Part shown: in pieces, positions 21,203 through 33,340 of the stretch
Position numbering within the stretch: position 1 is the first letter of the stretch
How the letters are laid out: each line of letters opens with the position of its first letter
Assembly: GCA_020736575.1 (NCBI GenBank)
Contig: JAGPYM010000005.1
Coordinates: 2,206,893-2,270,892, forward strand
Source of the DNA: Thelonectria olida
Taxonomy: Eukaryota; Ascomycota; Sordariomycetes; Hypocreales; Nectriaceae
Length of the DNA stretch: 64,000 nucleotides
Reading direction: 5' to 3'
Made by a program: the position numbers and the translations under genes
Notes under the pieces: generated by a model
What the model saw: only the letters and a program-made list of their open reading frames with translations
Told to the model about the DNA's origin: nothing
Database searches by the model: none

Positions 21203-23998
21203 ATGGCGGACCCTCTTTCCGTGGCCGGCTTGGGCATTGGCGTGGTGTCTCTGGGTCTCCAGGTCTCCGGGGCCATCATGGCATACATCGATGCCCTTAA
21301 CTGCCGCGACAAGGACATTGCATCGGTAAAACAGCAGAATAGCTCTTTGCGCAAGACACTCCAGATTATCGAGACATCGCTCTCCCAATTTCAGTGCGAC
21401 CACTAAGTCGCAACAACGGCGGTGCACGAATGCCTCGACTCGTGCACAGAGGAACCCAACGCTCTGGAGAGCTTAATTGCTGATCTCACTGTCTGCAGAC
21501 AGTCCACAACCAGCCGGGAAAACAAGTTCAAGAACCATGGCAAGAAGCTACTCTATCCGTTTAGTCGTCCCAAGGCCGAAAAATTGGAGGCAAGAGTAGA
21601 TAACGCCAACGCGACTCTTCGTTAGCGTTGCAGACGCTAGGATTGCGCGCAAACCCAGACTATTTTCCCCTATAGCCCGCCATGTACTGATAAACATATC
21701 AGATCCGTATCACAGTTGGGCACCGAGAAATTGGCCACGCTCGAGGCGACTTCCCACAACATCTCTGCCAGTCTTCTCGCTGTACAGTCCAACGTCTCGG
21801 CCATGAACGGTCCCCTCCAAGGTATACATAGCACTGTATCTGGGTTTGAGACACGCTCCGATACCCTCGAGACTCTTCTATCGCAGCTGATTGTTCCTCG
21901 GCCGGCCGAGAACGAGAACGAAAACTCACAGGGTGTAAGTTGGTCAGTCTACCAAGCTTGCCATGCATTCAAGCTTACCTCAAGTTTTATTTGGATTTAC
22001 TCTGCAGTCGCCACTGGCCGGCTGGGGGCGAAGCCTGGCTTCTTAAGGGACATCTGCGAGGCTACAGGAGCCCGGCGAGGCCTAGATCGAACGAAACTCT
22101 ACTGGCAATTGATCACGGTACAGAAAAGTTCGACGATAATGTGTCGACGTATATTGGACGGAGTTCCTCATGCTGCTGCCGCTATCCCCGAGGCCTCCAA
22201 CGCAAGAATGTTATCTGGGGCTCTCTGCCGTTTTCCTTCGATACGGCCACTGAGCAGCATCTGCCTGGATGCCCGGCTGCTGAAGTAACGATAGGCACAG
22301 CTCGAAGCCAGACATACACCGGATTCCGACGTCTACTCAATCAGCCACCCAGCTTTCATTTACAATGCTGTGGGGGGCAGGAGGTTCGAGTCTTAGCCCC
22401 AACTTCACCTACTACCCTACTGTTGACTCAGAAACTGCACCAACCTTCAGAATACTATCTCTGTTAGAACGCTTTCGATTCGGCGGTTTGGGCTATGTGC
22501 TGTGGCGGGAAAATTTGATTCCAGCGGCAGTATACGCAATCTTGACATTATTTCGAGCTCAGAAGGCGTCTCCTCGAGCAGTCGAAGCGGACAATAGATC
22601 TCTGGTCAATCATTTAGCTAGACGTACGAGTGTCAACTGATCACTAGCTTCGCGTGGTAGTACCTAATGCACCGATTCAGATAGATATAACTCACGAGTC
22701 TGATCAATGTTTACAGAGTCAGGCCGATGCCAAGGCCGACTTCTGCCCTCTGCTTGAGCTTCTCGAATGCTTGATTGTTAACAAAGCCCCAGCAAAAGAT
22801 TACAATTTATCCGGCCAGTGAGTCCCCAGTGTTCAGTCGGAAATAGGCAGGTTGCACTCGGCTGACTTATCGTACAGCACACCGCTCAGCGGTATGTTTA
22901 CGTCAATTACATCTGGCAACGTCACCGATCCAGTACGTGCTACTGCCGCGGAGCTCATCCTACGATCAAATGTCGAGGCAAACATGGCATGCCTGTCAGA
23001 ACCACATCCGGCAGCTTCTAACACGATCCTCGACTAATCAGGACGGCAACATCATGCAGAAGGCACCGCGGTACTACTTCACTTCCTAGCTTGTTCGACT
23101 AGAATTGCCGAAGGTTCGTATTAGCTGCACCCTAAAGAACGGCGAGTGGCCTGTTAAAAGAATATTTTGATGTCTAGCCTATGGCTCTGGTCCGCTGAGT
23201 TTGGCAACTCTATCAAACAACCTAGAACATGTCGAACACCTAGTGAGGATCCACCCTGCCACTCTCGCGGAGCGAAACCTTTTCGGGCACACTCTGCAGC
23301 ACCTCGCTGTAGACAAGCCGCCCTGGTTGCGAAATTTAGTGAAAGCCGTAGACTTTAGGCTTCTTAACCAGTCGGATCAGGAGGGTCAATTTAGGCAATC
23401 ACCATTGGAAACCGCCGTCTTCCTCAGCGGGGAGCGATGTCGGGAGCACACACATCACCGCATGTGCCGACGATGGAGATGCGCTGAGAGCGCAGTCATT
23501 CTCTTGAAAGCCGATTGTGCGCTCCCTGTGTCGATAAGATGACAGAGCGTGTTGCTTCTAAACGGTGTAAGCTGAGATACATACGCCACATGAAAGACCG
23601 AAGAGACCGACTGAAGCAGCTCGCCTTGGACAACCTTCCAGCAACGGAAGTAGAGCGACTGGACCTGACGTCTGAACGCGTTCTTGATTTTCTAGTACCG
23701 CGAGTTGTTCAGCTCTTGCAAGACCGTGGTGTTTGCATTTCTGAGGCTCTTGGCGTCTCGAGTAACGGACAGTCATCGGTCTACCAAGAGCTCAGCTCGC
23801 CCAGGGATGCCGAACTCTCCTTCCGCGTCGGTTTCCAAGACACGGATTCGTGGTGCAATGCTTACGCGGCGGAACTTTAAGACATTCCTAATCTGGTTCA
23901 GGATCTATCGTATCTGCATTAGCTGTTTAAACATGGGGCCACCTCCTGTCAGCTTAACGCCTTCGCATTAGCGAGAGATATATGCGTGGCCCACTTCA
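21203..23998 (+). pseudogene. ankyrin-type fungal protein, heavily frameshifted and truncated
   Basis: The start ATG gives MADPLSVAGLGIGVVSLGLQ, the usual opening of fungal proteins with a helical N-terminal domain. A stop follows at 21404. The text continues in changing frames: ECLDSCTEEPNALESLIADL, the conserved Cys block CCCRYPRG with HLPGCPAAE near 22.17-22.28 kb, FTYYPTVDSETAPTFRILS near 22.4 kb, ankyrin-like LFGHTLQHLAVDKPPW near 23.28 kb, and DRRDRLKQLALDNLPATEVE near 23.6 kb. These blocks occur in this order in a known class of fungal ankyrin-repeat proteins. At least five frame changes or stops are needed. The sequence ends abruptly at about 23998 at the A+T block, so the 3' repeats are lost. 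It is divergently oriented to the intact NLR gene. Confidence 0.75.
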
Positions 23999-24779
23999 CA
24001 TTTTAAACAATTGGCAGCGAGCTGAATGTAATAATCTGGTCAATTTCTAATAGTAAAAACTTAAGGGTTCTAAGTTTATATTAGTAGAGAGATTAGGGTG
24101 TTAAGGTCTAAGTAATATAGTAAGTTATTATTATTTAATATATACTATATTTATATTTATAGCTAGCTCTATTTATATATATATAAGGGGAAAACTTTTA
24201 GCTTTTAAGTGTATATAAAATTAAACGCTTTTATAAGTAATTAGTTATAATATAGATTTATAAATAATTAATTAATAGTAAATATAATATATTTTAGCTT
24301 TTAAAACTAGCTTTTAGCTCTTATAATATTAGAAAGTGTACTAATTATATTTAATTATTTATATATTTTTATAGTATGGGCTAATTAAAAAACTTTTTTA
24401 TATATATTTTAAAAGAATTATAATTTAATTACTTATATTTAACTAGCTATTAGCTATTAATTTAAATTAATTATAATTCTATTTATTTTTAATTTAAGCT
24501 TTTAATTTAAAAGGTTTAATTTAATTATAATTAGTAATATACTATTATATTTTAAATTAAAATAATATATTATTATATATAATAATATATTTAAATTAAA
24601 ACCTATAATTAAACTATATTAAAAGTTAAAAAAGCTTAAATTATATATAATATATTAATAAATATATTTATAAATTAAATATCTTTTAAATTATATAAAA
24701 GTATATTAAATAATTTAAAATACATTTATTTATAACTTACTATTATATATTTAAATTATATTTATATTTTAATATATAT

Positions 24780-24990
24780 ATATAATATTTATAAGTGCAA
24801 ACTAGGGTTTAAAAAAGTAGTGCTTTTATATTAAAAGCTTAATATAAGGTTCTTTTAAATAAAGTTTATTTAATAAGAATTTTTATTTAAAAGCTAATTG
24901 TAAACCTTATAAAAAAGCTTATTATAATAGATATAAGGCTAAGTTTATTTATATTAACTTTTATTATATACTAGTATTAGGCTTATTTTA
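24780..24990 (-). repeat. repeat family A, terminal fragment
   Basis: Reverse complement of the first 200 bp of family A, including the AAGCTTATTATAATAG box and the adjacent imperfect palindrome. Confidence 0.55.
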
Positions 24991-25259
24991 ATAAATAATA
25001 TAATATATATAAAAATTATATTTAGATTAAATATATAATATAAAAAAATATAAAAGCTAAATTATATTATATAAAACTATTAATAAAGTTTTAAAATCTT
25101 TAAAAAGAAAAAAGTTTTTTTATATAAATTTATAAATATTATAATTACTTTTAATTATAAAAATTTTAAAATTAAATTATTATATTAAATTTAATTTATA
25201 AAATAATTATAAATAAAATTAAATAATTATTATATAATTAAATATAAATTTATTATTAG

Positions 25260-25400
25260 TAAAAAAGTAAATAATTTAAATATATAATAAAAATTAATAT
25301 ATATTATATTTTAACTTTCTATTTATTATAATAAGCTTTTTAATAGAGCTTATAATTAGTATTAAAATAAAAGTATAAAAAGCTAAGCTATAAAAGCCCT
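25260..25400 (+). repeat. repeat family A, 5' fragment
   Basis: Starts with the family A leading sequence TAATTTAAATATATAATAAA and carries TTATTATAATAAGCTTTTTA, then diverges into moderately GC-richer DNA around 25.38-25.50 kb. Confidence 0.5.
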
Positions 25401-25849
25401 ATTATAAGCCTGGCTTTAAGTTATAATTAAAAAATGGGCTAACTTATAAATTAGTTAGCCTAGCCCTAATAGGTAAAAGGGAATCTAGTGCTACTAATAG
25501 AGCGCCTACTAAATTAAAGTCTTATAATATACTAATACTTACCTATTTTATTTCTAATTTTACTTTAGTTAATAACTCTCTTATAAAAAGTTTTTATTAA
25601 ATAAATTTTATTTAATAAATTTTATTTTAAGCTTTTAATATAAAAGTACCTTTTTATTTAATTTTTACTTATATAATTTAAATAATAATATAATATATAA
25701 TAGTAAAAATATTTAACTTTTAACTAATTAAATATATTATAATATAATTAAATAATAAAAATTATATAACTATTTATTATATATTAAAATATATTAATTC
25801 TTTTAAATATATTAAACTAATAAAAGATTTTAATAAATATTTAAAAAGT

Positions 25850-26730
25850 AATTATTATTAAAAAAGCTAATAATTTAAATATATAATAAAGGTTAATATA
25901 AGCTAAGCTCTAGCTTTATATTTATTATAATAAGCTTTTTAATAAGGCTTATAATTAGTTTTAAAATAAAAGTCCCTATTAAGTAAATCTTACTTAAAAA
26001 ACCTTATTTTAAGCTTTTAATATAAAAATACCTTTTTATTTAACTCTAGTTTATATAATTTAACTAATAATATAATATATAATAGTTAAAATATTTAACT
26101 TTTTATTAATTAAATATAATATAATTTAATTAAATAATAAGAGCTATATAACTACTTGCTATATATTAAAATATATAAATTTCTTTAAGTATATTAAGCT
26201 AATAAAAGATTTTAATAGGTATTTAAAAGAATTATAACTTTTAAGTATTTTTATACTATTTAATATAAATATACTATTAAATATTAATTAAAAAATTAAT
26301 TTAGTTATTTTAAGTTATAAGATTTTAATTAAAAGATTTAATATATATTTATACTATTATAACTTTTTAAAAAGTAAAAACAAAACTATTTTAATAATAA
26401 TAATAAGCAATTTATTAAAATAATTTAATTAAATACTTATAAGTTATAATTTTAAAAGCTATTATATATAATAGTAATAATTTAAATAGTTACTTAAAAG
26501 GCTATAAAGGAAAATTTAAAAATAAAAAGTAAGTTAAATAAATATAAGAGTTAATAAAGTGGGGGGCTAAAAAGGTTAAATAAAAAAGAAAAGTTTAAAA
26601 AAGGTTAAAATAGATTTAAAGGCATTTAAATTAATAGAAATAAAATAAGGTAACTAGGTAATAAAATATATTAAAAGTTTATATAATAATAAAAGTTACT
26701 AATTATAAAGTATATTTATATTATATTATT
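25850..26730 (+). repeat. repeat family A, plus-strand copy
   Basis: About 880 bp that reappears reverse-complemented at 56963-57848. Shared landmarks in order: the TTATTATAATAAGCTTTTT box near 25925, a palindromic TAAATCTTACTTAAAAAACC-like stretch, a long AT middle, AGCAATTTATTAAAATAATT near 26405, a GGGGGG run near 26561, and the end ACTAATTATAAAG. No coding frame survives. Boundaries are estimates made by aligning with the other copy by eye. No target-site duplication is evident for this copy. Confidence 0.7.
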
Positions 26731-27470
26731 TTATTTTAATAAAATTATAAGTATTAATTACTTAACTTAGGGTATAATAATATATTTTTAGTTACAATTA
26801 AGCTAAACCTTTTAAATTAGAAATTTAAGTTAAAAATAAAACTATAATTAGTTTAATTCTAATAGCTACTAGCTAGTTAAATATAAGCAATTTTCTAATA
26901 CTTTTAAACTATATATAAAAGGGCTTTCTAATTGGCTTATATTATATTAATATATAAATAATTAAATATAATTAGTAAATTTTCTAATATTATAAAAGCT
27001 AAAAGCTAGTTTAAAAGCTAAAATATATTATATTAGCTATTAGTTAGTTAATTATAAGGCTATATATTATAATTTATTACTTATAAGAGTATTTAATTTT
27101 ATATATATTTAAATACTAAAAGTTTTTTCTCTTATAAATAATATAAAAATAGAGCTAGCTATAAAAAATATAAAATATTATAAATAATAAGTATTAATTA
27201 ATTAGAATTATTTAATTTATTATAAGTAATTTCTTTTAATAAGAGTTTTTATTTATTTTAATTATATATAAATTATAACTTATTTATTATATTTTAATAT
27301 ACTTTTATTATATTAATTAATTTTTTTTTTTTTTTTTAATTTATATTAGTTTTTTATATAAGTAAAAAGTTAAAAATTTAATAATAATATTAATTAAAAT
27401 AAGATTAAATATAAATAGAAAAGGTTCTATTTATTATAAACACTTTAATTTACTAAGTAGTTAATAATTG

Positions 27471-27933
27471 CTTAGCGCTATACTAAAAGTGCTAGTCCCC
27501 TTACACATGACCTTATTACCGCACGTGTTACCGCTACAGCTAAAGGCTGGCGAAGGTATGCCGAGGTCCTTACAGGGGGGTGGAATTTTAGGGGTGAAAA
27601 TTCCCAGAGCTTAAAGAGACCTTTCGTACTACGTAACAGGCATTGTCCAGCGTAAGCAATCTCCACTCGCCTAATTCTATTAACGGAATGGTTGGTTATA
27701 TTGGGGCACATCCGATAGGCTCAAACCGACAGCTTTGCTGCAATGTCAATATTATAAGTCACGGTGCGAGCTCAGCCGCAAAAATCAGGCAATGGGCCTT
27801 GGGTTTGAGTATATAAAGGACAGGGAAAAGGCCCGCATCTCAGCAGAGTACGGGCGGATGTACTTTAACATACAGCTCGTACGACCACCAACCTTCGCAG
27901 CATCTCCAGCCTTTGTGCTATAACATCGGTATC
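27471..27933. other. spacer between A+T block 1 and membrane-protein gene
   Basis: Composition returns abruptly to normal at about 27470. No supported gene. The 3' part should contain the promoter of the gene at 27934. Confidence 0.45.
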
Positions 27934-29853
27934 ATGATAGACTCTTCGTCCTCATTTATCGCATCCTCGATCCCCCTACTTCACAATGCAGTGAAATCCC
28001 TGATCTTCAAGTGCGCGGAGCTTCTCATGGCTCTGTTCATCTACAAAGTTTTCTCCCTCCTTGCCGCGCGGTCTAATCAATTCACGTCCTACCTGATGTT
28101 CGCGGAAGACTATATCCAACGCTGGCTATTCCTCTCGTCCAGTGGCCTCTCCCGCGCAAGCCTTATCGTCCTCTTCTTCAGCATTCTCAACGTAGTTGCG
28201 TCACTATATGGGACTCTACTCTGGGCGCTAGACTCTCCAGGATATATCTTCAGGGAATCTAATGTCACGGTCGCCGAATATGAGAGTCTGCGCAACAGGG
28301 ATCCTCCTTACATCATTCAACTACATCTTGACCCTAGCAACCTGCTAAGTACGGAGGCGACACTGGCACAGGTTGTGGGATCTGAGCTTTTCAAACCGGG
28401 GCTGAACTACACGTTGACTGGCGATGTTCAAAGGGGGACTCCTAAAATCACGACACCGACGCGGCAAGATGACGTCGGGGCGCGAATCTGGCTTGATGGC
28501 GATGGCTTTTCTGTGTCGCCAGACAGTTACGCCATGCTACCTGCTTCCGCCGGCATCAATGGCGAAGAGTTCCCTGCCGGGTGCACATACTTCGGCGGAG
28601 GTTTCGCGGCTTGGAACTGCACCTTCAACAACACCTTCTCGCAGGAAATAGTGGACAACATCGTTGGGACCCCGGAGGTACACTGGGATGATGAGTCGGA
28701 CCTGAAGCTGGATTCGAGATACGTCAAGCCGAACAGGGTCGACAATATTTGGAGTTCTTTCGGGACCGGGGGTGGGTCTGCGGCCATGATGCAGGTCTTC
28801 ACCGTGACCAAAGGCACGAGACGCCATACTTTTTTTGAGTCAATACTTCGAGTCACAATGTTGACGTATCCGGGTGTTCCATTTGCTGCACAGGACGTCG
28901 ACGATCTAGTACGGCGAACCTGGAGTACGAACGAGACCGAGAGAAATAACCCCCTCATTGACCAGATTGTGGAGGGCATGATGAGTGCGCAGGATGAAAA
29001 CCTCAGCTACCAATTCGGAGCTAACTCGGCCGATAATGGGAATCTCACAGTGCTTCAGTCCAGCTGGGGTTACCTGACTGTTGTAAACAGCAACAGCGGG
29101 AAAGACGTATTTTCCCTCGTCAGCATCACTGCAACCAACATCACGCTGATAAGATCTGAAACCATTGACAATCCACCGTCACAATTTGAGAAATGCGATC
29201 ACGGATCATTTCAGAATGAGGGGTTTGGTGGAAAGATCACCCAAACTGATTGTGCCGCATCTAAATTCGACAACAACAGCGCCAAGTTCTTTGGTCAGGT
29301 AGACACTGCTGCTGTTCTGATAACATACGGACTGGGCAATGGCCGTTCCAACGTCAGCTCGGAGTCTCTCGATAATAACGTATTATCCTGGATTGGGAAT
29401 ATGTCGGCCACGATGGAAGGGTTGCTTGTCGCAAGAGCCTACGTAGTCAGCGTCGACCCGGCATTGGTCACAATCAGTGTTAAGAAGTTGGTTATTGCCA
29501 TGTCTGGCTTACAGCTCCTTCTATGCATCCTCGCTGCGGTTCTCGCGGGCGTTGCATGGCTTGCGCTAGCGTTCTTTACGGATGCACACTGGTCTAATAC
29601 GTTCTTAGCAAGCTTAATGCATACCACGTCAGAGACGGTGGGCAAGAAGCCACAACCTGGTTATATGCACAATCCGCCAAGTGTTGAACTGCTAGCCGAC
29701 CGGGATGGGAACTTCCTCGCGGTCTCCGGAAAGGCAGTTGTGCTTCAAAACCGACTCTCAGCTCCCATGGAGTATTTGAACCAAAGACTAAGAGGAGAGG
29801 GTTGGCCAAAGCAGGCTTCCGGAACGGACGTCTATCGGCTACCTAACAATTAG
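27934..29853 (+). CDS. membrane-anchored glycoprotein, unknown function
   Basis: Single exon, 639 residues, from the ATG at 27934 (ATCATGATAG). The open frame further upstream lacks another ATG. Two hydrophobic helices lie near the N-terminus (LLMALFIYKVFSLLAA and ASLIVLFFSILNVVASLYG). A large domain of about 430 residues follows, with many N-x-S/T sites and paired cysteines (GCTYFGGGFAAWNCTFNN, KCDHG, DCAASKF), so it is probably lumenal or extracellular. A C-terminal helix LQLLLCILAAVLAGVAWLAL precedes an 80-residue cytosolic tail. This resembles a class of fungal-specific hypothetical proteins with no known role. The gene is intact although flanked by mutated repeat blocks on both sides (24.0-27.5 and 30.8-33.1 kb). 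Codon use is normal. Confidence 0.72.
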   Translation: MIDSSSSFIASSIPLLHNAVKSLIFKCAELLMALFIYKVFSLLAARSNQFTSYLMFAEDYIQRWLFLSSSGLSRASLIVLFFSILNVVASLYGTLLWALDSPGYIFRESNVTVAEYESLRNRDPPYIIQLHLDPSNLLSTEATLAQVVGSELFKPGLNYTLTGDVQRGTPKITTPTRQDDVGARIWLDGDGFSVSPDSYAMLPASAGINGEEFPAGCTYFGGGFAAWNCTFNNTFSQEIVDNIVGTPEVHWDDESDLKLDSRYVKPNRVDNIWSSFGTGGGSAAMMQVFTVTKGTRRHTFFESILRVTMLTYPGVPFAAQDVDDLVRRTWSTNETERNNPLIDQIVEGMMSAQDENLSYQFGANSADNGNLTVLQSSWGYLTVVNSNSGKDVFSLVSITATNITLIRSETIDNPPSQFEKCDHGSFQNEGFGGKITQTDCAASKFDNNSAKFFGQVDTAAVLITYGLGNGRSNVSSESLDNNVLSWIGNMSATMEGLLVARAYVVSVDPALVTISVKKLVIAMSGLQLLLCILAAVLAGVAWLALAFFTDAHWSNTFLASLMHTTSETVGKKPQPGYMHNPPSVELLADRDGNFLAVSGKAVVLQNRLSAPMEYLNQRLRGEGWPKQASGTDVYRLPNN

Positions 29854-30830
29854 GAACAGGAAGAGGCGGCTTGATGTCGAACTATAGGGAGAGGGGGTGA
29901 AGGGTCTTCATTTGCTGGGTTTACCCTAGGCTGGTGCTCTCGGTACCAAAGCAAGCAACCCTTCCTTGTATCCTTACTTTGTTGGCATACAAATATTGAG
30001 AAAGTAGCCTAATCTTCTCCCATTCGCTTAACAAGTGCACTGTAAGTCATTCAACTGCGCTCCGCGCAGCCTTCGGCGGTGGCGATAGCATCTGCCACCT
30101 CCAGCCCGCCTGTCCCAGATCCATTCGATCTGGGCGCCTACACCCCCGCCGATCTTGCCGTAGGAGCCCGTGCCGCCCTCCTCCGAAACAGCTCGCGTCA
30201 CATCGTATCACTAAGGCTGCTCAGACACACGAGCTGTCTGACCAACAGGATCGAGCTTGGATCAAACAGATAGTGAGGAAACCCCCGTCCAGCTGACGAA
30301 TACGACCCTATCCAAGGGAGGATAAAACAGACCAAGTTCTGTACTCACTAAGTGGGAATCAAGAGCTTTAACGCAGTCAAAATCCCTCGTAGGGTGTGAC
30401 AATATATACGTAGTGTCGAAGCCTAAAGTCTTTCTCTAATGCGAAAAAAGTCTAATCTTACGTTGATAAATCCACGCTTAGTTTGTCACATCGAATCACT
30501 CAGGCCGCTTTTGTAGGGGGACTAGTCGACTACCTCTGCCCTTCGGTTCTCGCACATTCGTAGATCAATTCTCTAACGATATGACTACACAACACACTCG
30601 AATTATCGTGCTAAAGGCGGCTGTTTCTAGTAACAATGCAAGGAAGGTATTGCTGCAGGCATGCGAGCAGAACTCGGCCCGTAACGCCGCCGTGTTCAGT
30701 TTCTGGATCTCTATAAAGAGGAACTAACGGAAGCTTCCTAAGGTAGTTAAAAGTACTAAAGAACATCTGCAAGTGCCGTGCTAGTGTGATACGTGTTTAA
30801 ACATTCTTACTCTTATCTAATAATAGTCTC
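29854..30830. other. intergenic, possible decayed coding traces
   Basis: No confident gene. Protein-like traces are readable on the plus strand: FDLGAYTPADLAVGARAALL near 30130-30190, and RIIVLKAAVSSNNARKVLLQ near 30600-30655. They are interrupted by stops and unrecognised. Confidence 0.35.
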
Positions 30831-32010
30831 TAGTAGTGCCTATTAAATTAATAGAAATAAAATAAAATAATTAAATAGTAAAATAAATTAAAAAGTTTAT
30901 ATAATAATAAAAATAACTATTAATAAAAATAACTATTTAATATAAGTTATTATTATTATAATTAAATATTTTATAATAAGTTAAAATAGTAATTAAATAC
31001 TTTTAATAAAATGGGCTAATTAAATAGTTTACTTAAGTTAGTTTATTATTTTATATTTTAAAATTCCTTTTTTTATAACTTTTTATATTTTTTTTTATTT
31101 CTTTTATTATAATAATTACTTTTAAATAATATTAGTTATTATTATTATTTAAATCTTTTAATATATTAACTATTTTAACTTATTAATTATTATTATTACT
31201 TTTCTTTTTTTCCTTTTATTTATTAATATTAAAAAATCTCTTATTATTAAAATAGTATTATTATTACTATTAGTAAAGATACTAATATAAAAATAATAAA
31301 TCGCCCTTTTTAATTTTATAAAAAAAGTTAATAAATAAATATTAATTTAAAAGTCTATTTAAAGCTTAGCTTTTTTATATTATACTTATTATTAAAGTAA
31401 ATTAATAAGTACTTTTAATTTAATATTTAAATAGTTTTTTAAATAACTTTTTATATTATAAATTATATAATTATAAAAGGTATAAATTAATAATTTATAC
31501 TTATTTTAATTTAGTATTTATTATATTATATATAGTAAACTCTTTTATATTATTATATTATTAGTATTTTAGCTTTTTATTAATATATAAACTTGTTAAA
31601 TATATTTAAATTATAATTATAATTTAAATTATATTGAGGTTTTATTTTTACTTCTTTTTAATATATTTAAATAGTACTTTTATTTTACTAATATATATAT
31701 TATATTATAATATTTAACACTTTTTAATTAAAATAATATTTTATAATATATATATTTATATTTATTTAATTATAAATAATACTAGTTTTAAAAATCTATT
31801 TTATTAAATTTTCCATTTTAATTTACTTTTCTTTTAATTTAAAATTTGTATATTATATATTTTAATTAGCTTTAATATAAAATAGTAATTTAAAACTAAT
31901 AGTTTAATACTTTTATTTACTATTTAACACTTTTAAAACTTGCTTTTATTATATATTTTTATATAACTATTAGTTTATACTTATAACTTTTAAATTAATA
32001 GCTTTATAAT
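30831..32010. repeat. A+T-rich RIP-type block 2a
   Basis: Same composition as the other A+T blocks. The first 85 bases (about 30844-30925) match the 3' end of repeat family A. No frames survive. Confidence 0.8.
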
Positions 32011-32683
32011 TGTAAAGGCTAGAGCTGCAGTGGAAAATGAAGGTTGGAAGCTTTGGGAGCAGATGGAGGAATAGGGAGTAAAGATATCTAAATTCTGATT
32101 GGATATTCAGAATCAGCAAATCAAGGTGGTCACAAAGATGTAGAGAAGGTTCTGATTGGTTGAAAGTTCGTTATAGATATTGATAATTTTTTCAGGTTGG
32201 ACAAGGGGAGGAAAACCCTTGTCTTTTATACATAATAAGTCGGGTCCTATTGGCCCTAGGTAAAAGATACGTATATCAGATGAAAACTCTGTCATTCCTC
32301 TATCCAACGGTATTTGGAATGCTTATATAAGTGCATTCCTTCTTATTTAAATGGTTGGTTGAAAGTGGAAGACTTAAGAGGCGCGTCGGATTGTTATACG
32401 TTCCAACGCGCTTTCCTATTCGGGATTGCATGCCTTATTGGGGCGGATATTGCCTATTAGGGTAAGAACGGTATGCACTGGTGGGTCCGCCTTCCTAATT
32501 TGGAAATAAGTGAAATATCCTAGATAAAAATATAACCAATAAGGTATATAGGGTAAAAAATATATTGTTATAATCCTTATATTTTTGCGGATTTAATAAT
32601 GAATTTTATTCCCTTAATAGGTAAAGTATATTTGAGTTATTCTATTTTATATATTTAAGCTTATATAAAAACTAGCTTTTACA
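32011..32683. mobile_element. 673-bp solo LTR, lightly mutated copy
   Basis: Begins TGTAAAGGCTAG and ends CTAGCTTTTACA, a 12-bp terminal inverted repeat with one mismatch, bounded by TG..CA. It is flanked by the 5-bp direct repeat ATAAT (32006-32010 and 32684-32688). The element has ordinary base composition although both flanks are almost pure A+T, so it inserted after the flanks had been mutated, or escaped RIP. A second 673-bp copy at 58056-58728 is colinear. The TG..CA ends and 5-bp duplication fit an LTR retrotransposon reduced to one LTR by recombination. Internal coding sequence is absent, and orientation is unknown. A 12-bp terminal repeat is long for an LTR, so a non-autonomous inverted-repeat transposon is the alternative. 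Confidence 0.82.
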
Positions 32684-33100
32684 ATAATTAAGTTATAATT
32701 TGTATTAAATTACTACTAGTTAATATTTTTATAAAATTATTTTTTAAATATTAATTACTTTTTTATAAAATTCTATTTTTATTTTATTTTATACTATTTA
32801 TACTTATAATTATAATTTTAACTTAATATATATTAAATAATAAATTTAACTTTTATATTTTACTATTTAACTATTATTTTTTAAAATTTAATATAATTAA
32901 ATATAAGTTTAATAATAATTTTTTTTTATTAATCTCTTTTTATTTAAATTTAAAAAGTTTAATAATTATATTTAAATAAGTTTTAATAGTTATACTCCCT
33001 TATTTTTATTAGTATATTTTAAGTTTTAATAAGAAACCTTAATAAGCATATTATAAAACTATTACTAGATAATAGTAAGAATTTCTTTCTTTCTTCGTCC
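32684..33100. repeat. A+T-rich RIP-type block 2b
   Basis: Continuation of the A+T block on the other side of the solo LTR. Composition becomes normal at about 33090. Confidence 0.75.
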
Positions 33101-33340
33101 CTTTTTATAGCTTCAGCTGCTGCCTGGACCGCCACCGGGCTCGACAACTTGTCTTAGGGCTGCGAGCAGCGTCAGGGTGGAGCTCGGCTCGGGGCGCTGA
33201 CTTCCATTGGCTACCTTGCGTAAGTAAATTCCCTCAGGACCCCGCCGCCTTGTGATCATTTGGAATGTGCTATAGTTCCTGCCTCACTTTTGTGCTGAGC
33301 AGTCAGAGCGGTCGGAGCATCCTGATACTCGAGACGAGCG

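Larger units (their letters stand above)
23999..27470. repeat. A+T-rich RIP-type block 1
   Basis: Almost only A and T. The remaining C and G sit mostly in AGCT, GGG/CCC and CTA/TAG contexts. CpA/TpG and CpG are nearly absent, as expected after RIP of repeated DNA. No frame of any length survives. The block contains repeat family A copies (see 25850-26730) and fragments. Its left edge cuts the ankyrin pseudogene. Confidence 0.85.

Noticed and set aside
22371..22400. GGTTCGAGTC resembling a tRNA T-loop
   Set aside because: No acceptor stem, anticodon arm or D arm around it. It lies inside the ankyrin pseudogene coding text.
24000..27470. Mitochondrial DNA insertion as explanation of the A+T block
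   Set aside because: No mitochondrial gene text is readable. Shared repeats with the other A+T blocks and transition-only differences between copies point to RIP instead.
32113..32307. 64-codon minus frame inside the solo LTR
   Set aside because: The frame is destroyed in the second copy, and LTRs are not expected to encode it. No family pattern.
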